A DNA stretch of 6,629 nt from JAOUEE01 sp051011595 (GTDB lineage Bacteria > Actinomycetota > Acidimicrobiia > Acidimicrobiales > SHLQ01), in contig JBPCTQ010000296.1 of NCBI GenBank assembly GCA_051011595.1, forward strand, positions 1-6,629, given 5' to 3'. Shown here one piece after another: positions 1-6,584 of the stretch (positions within the stretch are counted from its first letter, which is position 1; each line of letters opens with the position of its first letter). The notes under the pieces were generated by a model. That model ran no database searches, had not been told where the DNA came from, and worked only from the letters and a program-made list of their open reading frames with translations. A program made the translations under genes and the position numbers.

Positions 1-532
1 TGATGGTGAGGGCGTCGGCCGCGTCACCGACGAGGTCGGCGTTTCCCCGTCCCGGCTTCCCCGGGACCGCGGCCGCGTTGATGTCGCCGGGCCGGAATCG
101 AAGGAAACGCAGCACGATGTGGTCGGAGTTGACCACCTCCACCGGATACCCCCGCACGGTGATGCCAACCGGAGCGGTCTGTCCGGCGACGGTGAGCCGC
201 GACGCGGTGATCCGCAGGGGGGACTGCAGATCGATGGTGCCGCCAACGGCGAACACGATGGTGCGGGGCGCGGTGGCCCCGGCGATGGCGTCGCGCAACG
301 AGCCAGGCCCATCGTCGGCCAGCGAGGTGACGATGGCGACGTCGCCCCCGCGGCCTCCCTCGGCCAGGGCGCCGAAACCGCGGGCCCCGGGGAAGGCGAT
401 CGTAGGTCGACCGGCGCGTTCGACCGCCTGCTCGGCGGCGGCCCCGGGGACAGCCAGGGCGGCCACCAGCGCGACCGCCAGACCGATGATCAGGGTCCCG
501 AGGCGTCGGGACCGTCGCTCAGGCCGCAACAC
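1..532 (-). CDS. Secreted pectate-lyase-like protein (polysaccharide lyase family 1 type), partial: C-terminus outside window
   Basis: Only the first 177 residues are in the window; the frame runs open through base 1. I read it by translating the reverse complement. The protein begins with an Arg-rich n-region (residues 3-10), a hydrophobic stretch (11-28) and an AAA-E signal peptidase site (31-34), so it is probably exported. Next come hallmarks of bacterial PL1-like pectate lyases: AFPGARGFG (46-54), GGRGGDV (59-65), GPGSLRDAI (75-83), VAGQTAPVGITVRGY (115-129) and LRFLRFRPGDI (141-151), which form the early coils of a right-handed parallel beta-helix. The family cleaves polygalacturonate by beta-elimination with calcium, but the calcium ligands and catalytic arginine would lie beyond the edge, so activity cannot be judged. 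I chose GTG at 530-532, which has AAGG six bases upstream; TTG at 527-529 is the alternative. The start lies inside the 3' end of the hydrolase gene, suggesting translational coupling. It could instead be a non-catalytic beta-helix protein. Confidence 0.85.
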   Translation of the reverse strand, partial: MLRPERRSRRLGTLIIGLAVALVAALAVPGAAAEQAVERAGRPTIAFPGARGFGALAEGGRGGDVAIVTSLADDGPGSLRDAIAGATAPRTIVFAVGGTIDLQSPLRITASRLTVAGQTAPVGITVRGYPVEVVNSDHIVLRFLRFRPGDINAAAVPGKPGRGNADLVGDAADALTI

Positions 533-1760
533 CTCGGGCCTTGAGCAGCTCGACGAGTGTCTCGGTCGATTGCCGACGCATGAAGTAGGTGACGTGGCCG
601 CCGTCGATCCAGCGAATCTCGGGCTGGGCCCAGTGATGCCACAGCCGGCCGACCTGGTCGATGGGATCGGCCAACCGGTCGGCAGGGGCAGAGATGATGG
701 CCACCCGGTCGCGATCGATGACCCGGTCCAGATGGAGAGCGGACACTGGGCGATGGGCCAACGCGGCCTGACGGAGCAGTTCGCTCAGACGGGCGTTGCC
801 CGAACTGCGCGGTGGTTGGTTCCGGGCGATGAGGTCGACCAGGTCGACGGCCGGGCACCCCAGAACCAGGGCGTCGAGGTCGGGTTCGACCGATCCGAGC
901 AGGCTGCCGACGCCCCCGCCCAACGAGAAGCCGAACAGTCCAATGGTGGTGGCGTCCTGCTCACGGATCCAGGCGAGGGTGCGGCGTACGTCCCACACCG
1001 ACTGTGTCAGCCCATACACGTTGTCGATCACGTTCTCGCCGGGGAAGGTGCCGCGCACCGTGGGCCCGTCGCTGCGGCGCAGGCCGTGTAGGGGAAGGGT
1101 GGGCATGGCGATGTTGACGCCCAGCTCCTGGTGCAGTCGCTCGGCCTTGAGTAGACGGCCGTCGAATCGAGGTCGGCCCATCTCCGCACCGTGGACCAGC
1201 ACCAGCCAGGGCCGAGGACCGTCGTCGTGGCGGAGCAGCTGCACCGGCACGGTCATGTTGTGGTGTGATTCCATCCAGCGGTCGGCGCCGGGGGCACCCT
1301 CGGGCGGCTGCCAGCCGCTCTCGAAGTGGACCCACTCACCGTGGCGACCGCCGAGCTCCTCTTCCACCACGATCGGCAGGCTGGGGGCGGTGGGGGCCTG
1401 GTGCAGCGACAGCGGATCGTCGAAGACGTCGGTGTCGTGCCAGAACTGGACCAGTTCGTCGACCTGGTCCTCGAGCTCGACGAACTCAGCCGCTGTCATC
1501 GGGTCGCTCATCGCCTCGAAGAACACCAGCACCATCTCATCGACGGCGGCATGGGCGGTGTGCATCGGTGTGGAGTCGACCAGGCCCATCGCCTTGCGGT
1601 GGAACTCTCGTTGGCGCTGGCCACAGACGGTGGACCACAGGTGACGCCAGGTGCGGTAGTTGGCCCGAACGGTGGCGTCGGCCACCGTGAGCGCACGCGA
1701 CCGGCGGCGCAGATCGGGCATGGCGCCGCGATCGATGTTGGGGTCGCTGATGGCAGCCAT
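519..1760 (-). CDS. Alpha/beta hydrolase, cytoplasmic, substrate unknown
   Basis: The protein is 413 aa. It has no signal peptide or membrane segment. The C-terminal half is a clear alpha/beta-hydrolase fold: strand plus oxyanion-type motif LVLVHG (His at about 190), nucleophile elbow GFSLGG (Ser 279), probable acid Asp 361 in SAPADRLADP, and catalytic His 389 in DGGHVTYF. Such enzymes hydrolyse esters, thioesters or amides; this sequence does not identify the substrate. The first ~130 residues are charged, probably helical, and I do not recognise them. The region FESGWQPP followed by a substituted linker and the HG strand recalls the ABHD18-like layout, but this is only a resemblance. The start at 1760 is chosen over an ATG at 1805 because GGAGGG lies five bases upstream of it and the 15 extra residues look non-native. 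It is divergent from the WS/DGAT gene, and its stop overlaps the next gene by 14 bases. Confidence 0.88.
   Translation of the reverse strand: MAAISDPNIDRGAMPDLRRRSRALTVADATVRANYRTWRHLWSTVCGQRQREFHRKAMGLVDSTPMHTAHAAVDEMVLVFFEAMSDPMTAAEFVELEDQVDELVQFWHDTDVFDDPLSLHQAPTAPSLPIVVEEELGGRHGEWVHFESGWQPPEGAPGADRWMESHHNMTVPVQLLRHDDGPRPWLVLVHGAEMGRPRFDGRLLKAERLHQELGVNIAMPTLPLHGLRRSDGPTVRGTFPGENVIDNVYGLTQSVWDVRRTLAWIREQDATTIGLFGFSLGGGVGSLLGSVEPDLDALVLGCPAVDLVDLIARNQPPRSSGNARLSELLRQAALAHRPVSALHLDRVIDRDRVAIISAPADRLADPIDQVGRLWHHWAQPEIRWIDGGHVTYFMRRQSTETLVELLKARGVAA
539..542 (-). promoter_or_regulatory. Ribosome binding site for the pectate-lyase-like gene
   Basis: AAGG on the minus strand lies six bases before the GTG at 532 and inside the hydrolase coding sequence. 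It is a short match and is used mainly to favour GTG over the adjacent TTG. Confidence 0.4.
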
Positions 1761-1764
1761 GGGT

Positions 1765-1770
1765 CCCTCC
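1765..1770 (-). promoter_or_regulatory. Strong Shine-Dalgarno site deciding the hydrolase start
   Basis: GGAGGG on the minus strand sits four bases before ATG at 1758-1760. No comparable site precedes the longer alternative ATG at 1805, so the shorter protein is preferred. Confidence 0.75.
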
Positions 1771-1843
1771 AGACAGCATGTCCCTACCGGCCCACATGGT
1801 GCCACATCGCTGCTCGGATCTACGATTGGCGCTCACACCATCC

Positions 1844-1850
1844 AGGGGGA
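1844..1850 (+). promoter_or_regulatory. Shine-Dalgarno site for the WS/DGAT gene
   Basis: AGGGGGA lies five bases upstream of ATG at 1856. It decides that start over an in-frame ATG at 1778, which would add 26 residues lacking any family resemblance and run across the promoter region. Confidence 0.7.
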
Positions 1851-1855
1851 AACGC

Positions 1856-3286
1856 ATGAAACGACTGAGCGGCAGTGATGCCCTTTTCCTCACGCTGGAA
1901 ACCCCGTCGTGGCATCAACACATCGCCGGGCTGACCATCCTCGATCCCAGCGATGCACCCGACTTCTCCTACGAGACGGCGGTGGAGGCCCTGGCCGAGC
2001 GGTTGTTGCTGACCCCCAAGTTCCGGTGGAAGCTCAAGCAGGTGCCCCTCGACCTCGACCGCCCGGTGTGGGTCGAGGACACCGACTTCGACATCAGCCG
2101 GCACCTGCACCGGGTGGCGGTGCCCGCGCCGGGTGGCCGCCGCGAAACGGCCGATCTGCTCGGTCAGATCATGACCTACCAGCTCAACCGCGACATCCCG
2201 CTGTGGGAGTACTGGTACATCGAGGGCCTCTCCGGTGGCCGGGTGGCGTTCGTGTTGAAGTTCCACCACGCCCTGCTCGACGGGGTGGCCGGCGCCAGCC
2301 TGGCCGCGGTGATGATGGATCTCGAACCCGATGCCCCCACCCCCGAGCCGCCCGGTGGTACCGAGGGGGCGGGCAGCGAACCGACGTCGTGGGAGTTGCT
2401 GGCCCGCAGCGTGTTGCCCAACGCCCGCACGCCGTTCCGCATGATGCGGTACGGCACTGCCCTGGCCCAGCGCGGCGTGGCCCTGGTGCAACATCAACTG
2501 GGTACCGACACGCCTGCCGCCTACACCGGCATTCCGCGCACTCGATGGAACGAGCGGATCGGGCCGCGGCGCACCTGTGCCTTCGCGTCGGTGTCCCTCG
2601 ACGACATCAAGAAGCTCAAGGTGCACCACGACGTCAAGGTCAACGACGTGGTCATGGCCTTGTGTGCCGGCGCCATGCGGCTCTACCTCGAGTCCCACGA
2701 CGAGCTGCCCGAGGCCAGCCTGGTGGCCGGCGTGCCCGTGTCGACCCGGGCCGCCGACGACGACTCGCTCGACAACCAGATCGCCAACATGAACGTGTCC
2801 TTGGCCACCGACATCGCCGATCCGGTCGAGCGGCTGCTCCAGATCAATCGCAACAGCCAGGGTGCCAAGGAGATGACCAGCGCGGTGCGGGCCCGCAAGA
2901 TCCAATCGATCGGTGAGACCGCGCCGCCGCTGATGCTGAACCTGGCCATCCGTACCCTGCACGGAACCGGTGCCCTCACGGCGGTGCCCACCATGATGAA
3001 CACCATCATCTCCAACGTGCCCGGCCCACCGTTCCCCATCTACTTCGCGGGCGCCCGGGCCACCGGCATGTTCCCCGGGTCGGTGATCATGGAGGCCATG
3101 GGGCTGAACATCACCGTGTTGAGCTACATCGATCGCCTCGATGTCGGCCTGGCTGCCGATCCCGAGCTGGTGCCCGACCTGTGGGAGATGGCCGATCTGA
3201 TTCCGGCTGCTCTGGCGGAGCTGTTGACCGCCTCGGACCTGGGTGATCCCACACCGGTGGTCGACGCCTTCGGCGAAACCGCCTGA
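1856..3286 (+). CDS. Wax ester synthase / acyl-CoA:diacylglycerol acyltransferase (WS/DGAT)
   Basis: This 476-aa protein has the usual family length and begins with the typical MKRLSGSDALFL. It transfers an acyl group from acyl-CoA to diacylglycerol or a long-chain alcohol, making triacylglycerol or wax ester for storage; family members work at the membrane or on lipid droplets. The catalytic motif HHALLDG is at 137-143 (second His is the general base), preceded by PLW (115-117). The C-terminal domain has the ND motif in KVNDVVMAL (261-269) and SNVPGP (386-391). All diagnostic motifs are intact, so an active enzyme is expected. Substrate preference between alcohols and diacylglycerol cannot be read from sequence, and actinobacteria often hold several paralogues, so no gene symbol is given. 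Three bases separate its stop from the next gene, implying one transcript with the carboxylase subunit. An alternative role is acyl transfer to another acceptor. Confidence 0.96.
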   Translation: MKRLSGSDALFLTLETPSWHQHIAGLTILDPSDAPDFSYETAVEALAERLLLTPKFRWKLKQVPLDLDRPVWVEDTDFDISRHLHRVAVPAPGGRRETADLLGQIMTYQLNRDIPLWEYWYIEGLSGGRVAFVLKFHHALLDGVAGASLAAVMMDLEPDAPTPEPPGGTEGAGSEPTSWELLARSVLPNARTPFRMMRYGTALAQRGVALVQHQLGTDTPAAYTGIPRTRWNERIGPRRTCAFASVSLDDIKKLKVHHDVKVNDVVMALCAGAMRLYLESHDELPEASLVAGVPVSTRAADDDSLDNQIANMNVSLATDIADPVERLLQINRNSQGAKEMTSAVRARKIQSIGETAPPLMLNLAIRTLHGTGALTAVPTMMNTIISNVPGPPFPIYFAGARATGMFPGSVIMEAMGLNITVLSYIDRLDVGLAADPELVPDLWEMADLIPAALAELLTASDLGDPTPVVDAFGETA

Positions 3287-3289
3287 TCG

Positions 3290-5116
3290 GTGGACCACCA
3301 GGTCGTCGCGCCGTTCTCGGCCACGGTCACCACCATTCTCGTCGATGTGGGAGATGAGGTCGCCGTCGGTCAGGTGGTGGCCGTCCTCGAGTCGATGAAG
3401 ATCGAGCACCCCATCGAGACCGAATGGTCCGGTGTGATCACCACGATCGACGGAGCCGTGGGCGACACGCTGGCTCCGGGCGACGTGATCGTGGGGCTGA
3501 CGGCCGCCGAGGTCGCCTCCCTCGCCGGGCAGGACACGAGCCAGATTGACCCGACGGCGATTCGCCCCGATCTGGCCGAAGTGCTCGATCGCCGCCGTCT
3601 CCTCGAGGACTCGGCTCGTCCCGACGCGGTGGCCAAACGTCATCGGCTCGGACGGCGCACGGCACGCGAAAACCTCGCCGATCTGGTCGAACCAGGCAGT
3701 TTCGAGGAGTACGGAGGCCTGGCGGTGGCGGCCCAGATGGCCAGACGAGACCGCGACGACCTCATCGCCAACACTGCGGCCGACGGTTTCATCGGCGGTC
3801 TGGCCCGGGTCAACAGCGACTGGTTCGACGACGACGCCAGCCGGTGTGCGGTGATGTCGTACGACTACATGGTGCTGGCCGGCACCCAGGGCCAGCGGGG
3901 CCACGACAAGAAGGACCGTCTGCTCCCGGTGGTGGAGCGCCTACGGCTGCCCGTGGTGCTGTTCGCCGAGGGAGGAGGGGGACGGCCCGGCGACACCGAC
4001 ACCCCGGCCATCTCGGGCAACGATCTCCTGTCGTTCTCGTTGTTCGCCGGCCTCAGCGGTCTGGTGCCGCTGGTGGGGATCGTGTCCGGCCGGTGTTTCG
4101 CCGGCAACGCCGCACTGGCCGGTTGCTGCGACGTCATCATCGCCACCGAGGACGCCAACCTGGGAATGGCCGGGCCCGCCATGATCGAGGGTGGGGGACT
4201 GGGTCAGTACGAACCCGAAGACATCGGCCCGGTGTCGGTGCAACAACCCAACGGTGTGCTCGACCTGGTGGTGGCCGACGACGAAGCCGCGGTGGCTGCG
4301 GCCAAGCGATACCTCTCGTACTTCCAGGGGTCCCTACCCGAATGGACGTGCGCCGATCAGCGGCTGTTGCGGGCCACGGTTCCCGAACGCCGGAAGCAGG
4401 CCTACGACGTGCGCCACGTGGTCGAGGGTCTGGCCGACACCGGCAGTGTCATGGAGCTGCGCCGGGCCTATGGGGTGGGCATGATCACCGCGCTGGCTCG
4501 TTTCGAGGGTCGGCCGGTGGGTGTCATCGCCAACAACTCCACCCACCTGGGCGGGGCCATCGACGCCGACGGTGCCGACAAGGCAGCCCGGTTCATGCAG
4601 CTGTGCGACGCCCACGACCTGCCGCTGCTGTTCCTCGTCGACACCCCCGGGTTCATGGTTGGCCCCGAGGCCGAGAACACCGCCCAGGTGCGCCGGTTCA
4701 GCCGCATGATGGTCACCGGCGCAAGCCTTTCGGTGCCCTACTTCTCCGTTCTGCTGCGCAAGGGTGTGGGTCTGGGGGCGCTGGCCATGTCGGGGGGTAG
4801 TTTCCACGCTCCGCTGTTCACGGTGGCGTGGCCCACGGGTGAGATCAGCGGCATGGGGCTGGAGGGAGCGGTGCGCCTGGGGTCACGCCGCCAACTCGAG
4901 GCCATCGCCGACGACACCGAGCGGGAGGCGGCCTTCGATGCCATGGTGGCCGCCGCCTATCAGCGAAGCCGGGCGATGGAAGCGGCGATGATCAACGAGA
5001 TCGACGACGTCATCGACCCGGCCGACACCCGGGCCCGGATCGTGAACACCCTGCGGGCCTGCCCGCCGCCGGCCGCTCGCACCACCAAGAAGCGGCCGAT
5101 GGTCGACACCTGGTGA
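3290..5116 (+). CDS. Acyl-CoA carboxylase subunit: biotin carrier domain fused to carboxyltransferase, no biotin carboxylase
   Basis: The 608-aa protein has two parts. Residues 1-70 are a complete biotinyl domain with ESMKIEH (34-40; Lys 37 is the biotin attachment site). Residues from about 95 to 590 are a whole carboxyltransferase with N and C halves: AEGGGGRPGD (226-235), SGRCFAGNAALAGCCDVII (256-274) and AMIEGGGLG (297-305), then NNSTHLGGAI (445 region start about 425), VDTPGFMVGPEAE (450-462) and RKGVGLGALAMSGG (490-503). I recognise these from the carboxyltransferase part of actinobacterial single-chain long-chain acyl-CoA carboxylases, whose order is biotin carboxylase, then biotin carrier, then carboxyltransferase. 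Here the biotin carboxylase part is absent. The usual reaction moves CO2 from carboxybiotin to the alpha carbon of acyl-CoA in the cytoplasm. The GTG start leaves the biotinyl domain complete at its N-terminus, three bases after the preceding stop and without a clear Shine-Dalgarno site. The substrate is unproven; decarboxylase or transcarboxylase activity is possible. Confidence 0.95.
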   Translation: MDHQVVAPFSATVTTILVDVGDEVAVGQVVAVLESMKIEHPIETEWSGVITTIDGAVGDTLAPGDVIVGLTAAEVASLAGQDTSQIDPTAIRPDLAEVLDRRRLLEDSARPDAVAKRHRLGRRTARENLADLVEPGSFEEYGGLAVAAQMARRDRDDLIANTAADGFIGGLARVNSDWFDDDASRCAVMSYDYMVLAGTQGQRGHDKKDRLLPVVERLRLPVVLFAEGGGGRPGDTDTPAISGNDLLSFSLFAGLSGLVPLVGIVSGRCFAGNAALAGCCDVIIATEDANLGMAGPAMIEGGGLGQYEPEDIGPVSVQQPNGVLDLVVADDEAAVAAAKRYLSYFQGSLPEWTCADQRLLRATVPERRKQAYDVRHVVEGLADTGSVMELRRAYGVGMITALARFEGRPVGVIANNSTHLGGAIDADGADKAARFMQLCDAHDLPLLFLVDTPGFMVGPEAENTAQVRRFSRMMVTGASLSVPYFSVLLRKGVGLGALAMSGGSFHAPLFTVAWPTGEISGMGLEGAVRLGSRRQLEAIADDTEREAAFDAMVAAAYQRSRAMEAAMINEIDDVIDPADTRARIVNTLRACPPPAARTTKKRPMVDTW

Positions 5117-5119
5117 TCA
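5114..5119. other. Abutting convergent stop codons in a TGATCA palindrome
   Basis: TGA at 5114-5116 ends the carboxylase subunit and TCA at 5117-5119 is the minus-strand TGA of the transporter. No base lies between the genes and no hairpin followed by a T-run is visible there, so any terminator must lie within a coding sequence. Confidence 0.9.
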
Positions 5120-6490
5120 GCTCGGACCCAGTGGTTCGGCCAGCACGTCGGCAGGGTGGGATTCCACGTTGGTGACCCGGGGGAGGCCCTGGGCCGCGCA
5201 GGTGCCTTCGTAGCCCTCGTGGTCACCCACGATCTGGTCGGCGGCGCCACCCATACGACGAAGAGCGAACAGCAGCGGCCAGGCCAGTGCGGTGACGAGT
5301 CCGCCGACCACGTAGCCCCGCGACAGCCCCGACGCACCGGCCACCTGACCCAGCCCGAGCTGTCCGCCGACCCCGCCCACCGAACCGATCATGGCGTCGA
5401 AGCTGATGACGGTGGCTCGGTGTTCGGAGGGTGTTTCGTGATGTACGTAGGCCTGGCGGACCGGCATGATCACGCCCATCGAGCCGGTCATCAACAAGAA
5501 GGCCGCCACCGCCACCCAGAACTCGTCGGTGAGGCCGATGGTGACGCCGGCCAGGGTGCTCACCACCGCACCGCCGATGAGCAGGGTGGTGCGACGGCCA
5601 CACCGACGGGTCAGGCGTTCGACCAGCTCGTTGCCGATCATGGTCGAGACCGCGACTGCGGCGGTGAAGAAGCCGATCACCCACACCCGATCGCTGTCGA
5701 GCAGCTCCAGCAGGTACGGCTGGGCGGCGTAGAACGCCCAGCCGATGAACGAGGCCCGGATCGCCCCCGACAGCATGAGGAGCCGGAGGTTGCGTTGATT
5801 CCAGCCGTAGGCCACCCCGACCCGGGTCTGTTCGCTCAGCTCGGCCGGGATGCTGGCCCACTGCAGGGGTCGCGTGTGGAATCCCAAATCGAACATGGTG
5901 CGAGAGGCCACCACGAAGACCAGCACCAGCACACCGCTCCGGGCGATGAAAGGAACGGCGAGGTCGAGCTGGCCGAGCAGCCCGCCGAGGATGGTGCCAC
6001 CCAACATGGCCATGCCGGTGGCCTGCTGCGAGCGGGCGAAGACGTGATCGAGATCGTCCCCCGCTCCGACGGAGTGCAGGGCGTCGACCAGCCAGGCCTC
6101 CAATGCTCCGGAGTAGAACGTGAAACCCAGCCCCATGAGCACCGAGATGGCCGAGAAGAGCACCACTCCGGCTTCGCCCTGAGCGGCCAGCAGGTAGAGC
6201 ACGGTGGTGACGGCCAGGATGATGACGCTGGCCAGGTAGGAGAGTCGTCGGCCGCGCGTGTCGGCCACCACGCCGGTGGGGATCTCGAACAGCACCATGC
6301 CGGCCGAGAAGCAGGCGTTGGCCACGAACACCTCGCCGATCGACAGCCCGGCGTCGAGCAGGAACAAGGTGTTGACCGGCCAGATGAGCGATGCGGCCAG
6401 CGTGTACAGCCCGGCCAGCGTGTAATACGAGCGCACGATGGAGTCGCCATCGGCCGCCGGGCGGGTCGGGGACGTCGGTGCCTCGGGCAT
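5117..6490 (-). CDS. Major facilitator superfamily (MFS) transporter
   Basis: This 457-aa protein shows about twelve hydrophobic segments (approximate starts 22, 51, 84, 107, 150, 174, 238, 267, 302, 324, 360 and 398) with a hydrophilic central loop at about 198-237, the classic 6+6 arrangement in the cytoplasmic membrane. The loop between helices 2 and 3 holds motif A, FEIPTGVVADTRGRR (68-82), as in proton-coupled efflux-type members; a second basic turn, ERLTRRCGRR (291-300), is the equivalent in the C-half. The substrate cannot be inferred, though drug or metabolite export is common for this type. After the last helix comes a hydrophilic tail of about 35 residues of unknown role. ATG at 6490 is chosen because it leaves a short N-terminal tail before helix 1; ATG at 6520 or 6586 would add low-complexity residues. 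Only a weak GGTGG precedes the start. It is convergent with the carboxylase gene. Confidence 0.92.
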   Translation of the reverse strand: MPEAPTSPTRPAADGDSIVRSYYTLAGLYTLAASLIWPVNTLFLLDAGLSIGEVFVANACFSAGMVLFEIPTGVVADTRGRRLSYLASVIILAVTTVLYLLAAQGEAGVVLFSAISVLMGLGFTFYSGALEAWLVDALHSVGAGDDLDHVFARSQQATGMAMLGGTILGGLLGQLDLAVPFIARSGVLVLVFVVASRTMFDLGFHTRPLQWASIPAELSEQTRVGVAYGWNQRNLRLLMLSGAIRASFIGWAFYAAQPYLLELLDSDRVWVIGFFTAAVAVSTMIGNELVERLTRRCGRRTTLLIGGAVVSTLAGVTIGLTDEFWVAVAAFLLMTGSMGVIMPVRQAYVHHETPSEHRATVISFDAMIGSVGGVGGQLGLGQVAGASGLSRGYVVGGLVTALAWPLLFALRRMGGAADQIVGDHEGYEGTCAAQGLPRVTNVESHPADVLAEPLGPS

Positions 6491-6584
6491 CACCACCACT
6501 GTGGCCCACCCGCCCCCCATCCGCACACAACCCCAGCGTTCTGGTGGTGGAGGGGAGGAATTGTTGCTTGTCTTAGCCGCCCCC
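6491..6584. other. Upstream region of the MFS transporter
   Basis: These 94 bases precede the transporter start and should contain its promoter. I see no convincing -35/-10 pair on the minus strand; the part nearest 6560-6580 is the most AT-rich. Downstream of 6540 the base composition becomes skewed, so even this stretch may be partly unreliable. Confidence 0.4.

Larger units (their letters stand above)
1761..1855. promoter_or_regulatory. Divergent intergenic promoter region, hydrolase versus WS/DGAT
   Basis: These 95 bases separate two divergent start codons, so both promoters must lie here or overlap the coding ends. Towards the plus strand a possible sigma-70-type pair is GTGCCA (1799-1804) and TACGAT (1821-1826) with a 16-base spacer, each matching four of six consensus positions; a transcript would start near 1833 with a leader of about 20 bases. 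CCACAT occurs twice ten bases apart (1792-1797 and 1802-1807), which could be paired half-sites on one face of the helix. I see no convincing promoter for the minus strand. The region's role is firm from gene layout, while the individual elements are weak. Confidence 0.5.

Noticed and set aside
3..1091. 362-codon plus-strand open frame over the lyase and hydrolase genes
   Set aside because: It is the complement of two recognisable minus-strand genes, is low-complexity in Arg, Pro and Ala, and has no ribosome site or family motif.
796..1644. 282-codon plus-strand frame inside the hydrolase gene
   Set aside because: It is Ser/Arg/Pro-rich shadow coding opposite the hydrolase triad region.
1761..1805. 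Longer hydrolase start at 1805
   Set aside because: The added 15 residues are Cys/Gly/Pro-rich and no ribosome site precedes it, whereas GGAGGG sits correctly before the ATG at 1760.
1820..3904. 694-codon open frame antisense to the WS/DGAT and carboxylase genes
   Set aside because: It lies wholly opposite two genes with intact catalytic motifs, its product is dominated by His, Gly, Arg and Asp as expected from the reverse of GC-rich codons, and it shows no domain.
5223..6530. 435-codon frame on the same strand as the MFS transporter
   Set aside because: It is out of frame with the transporter, Arg/Gly/His-rich and lacks membrane segments, while the overlapping frame has twelve helices and motif A.
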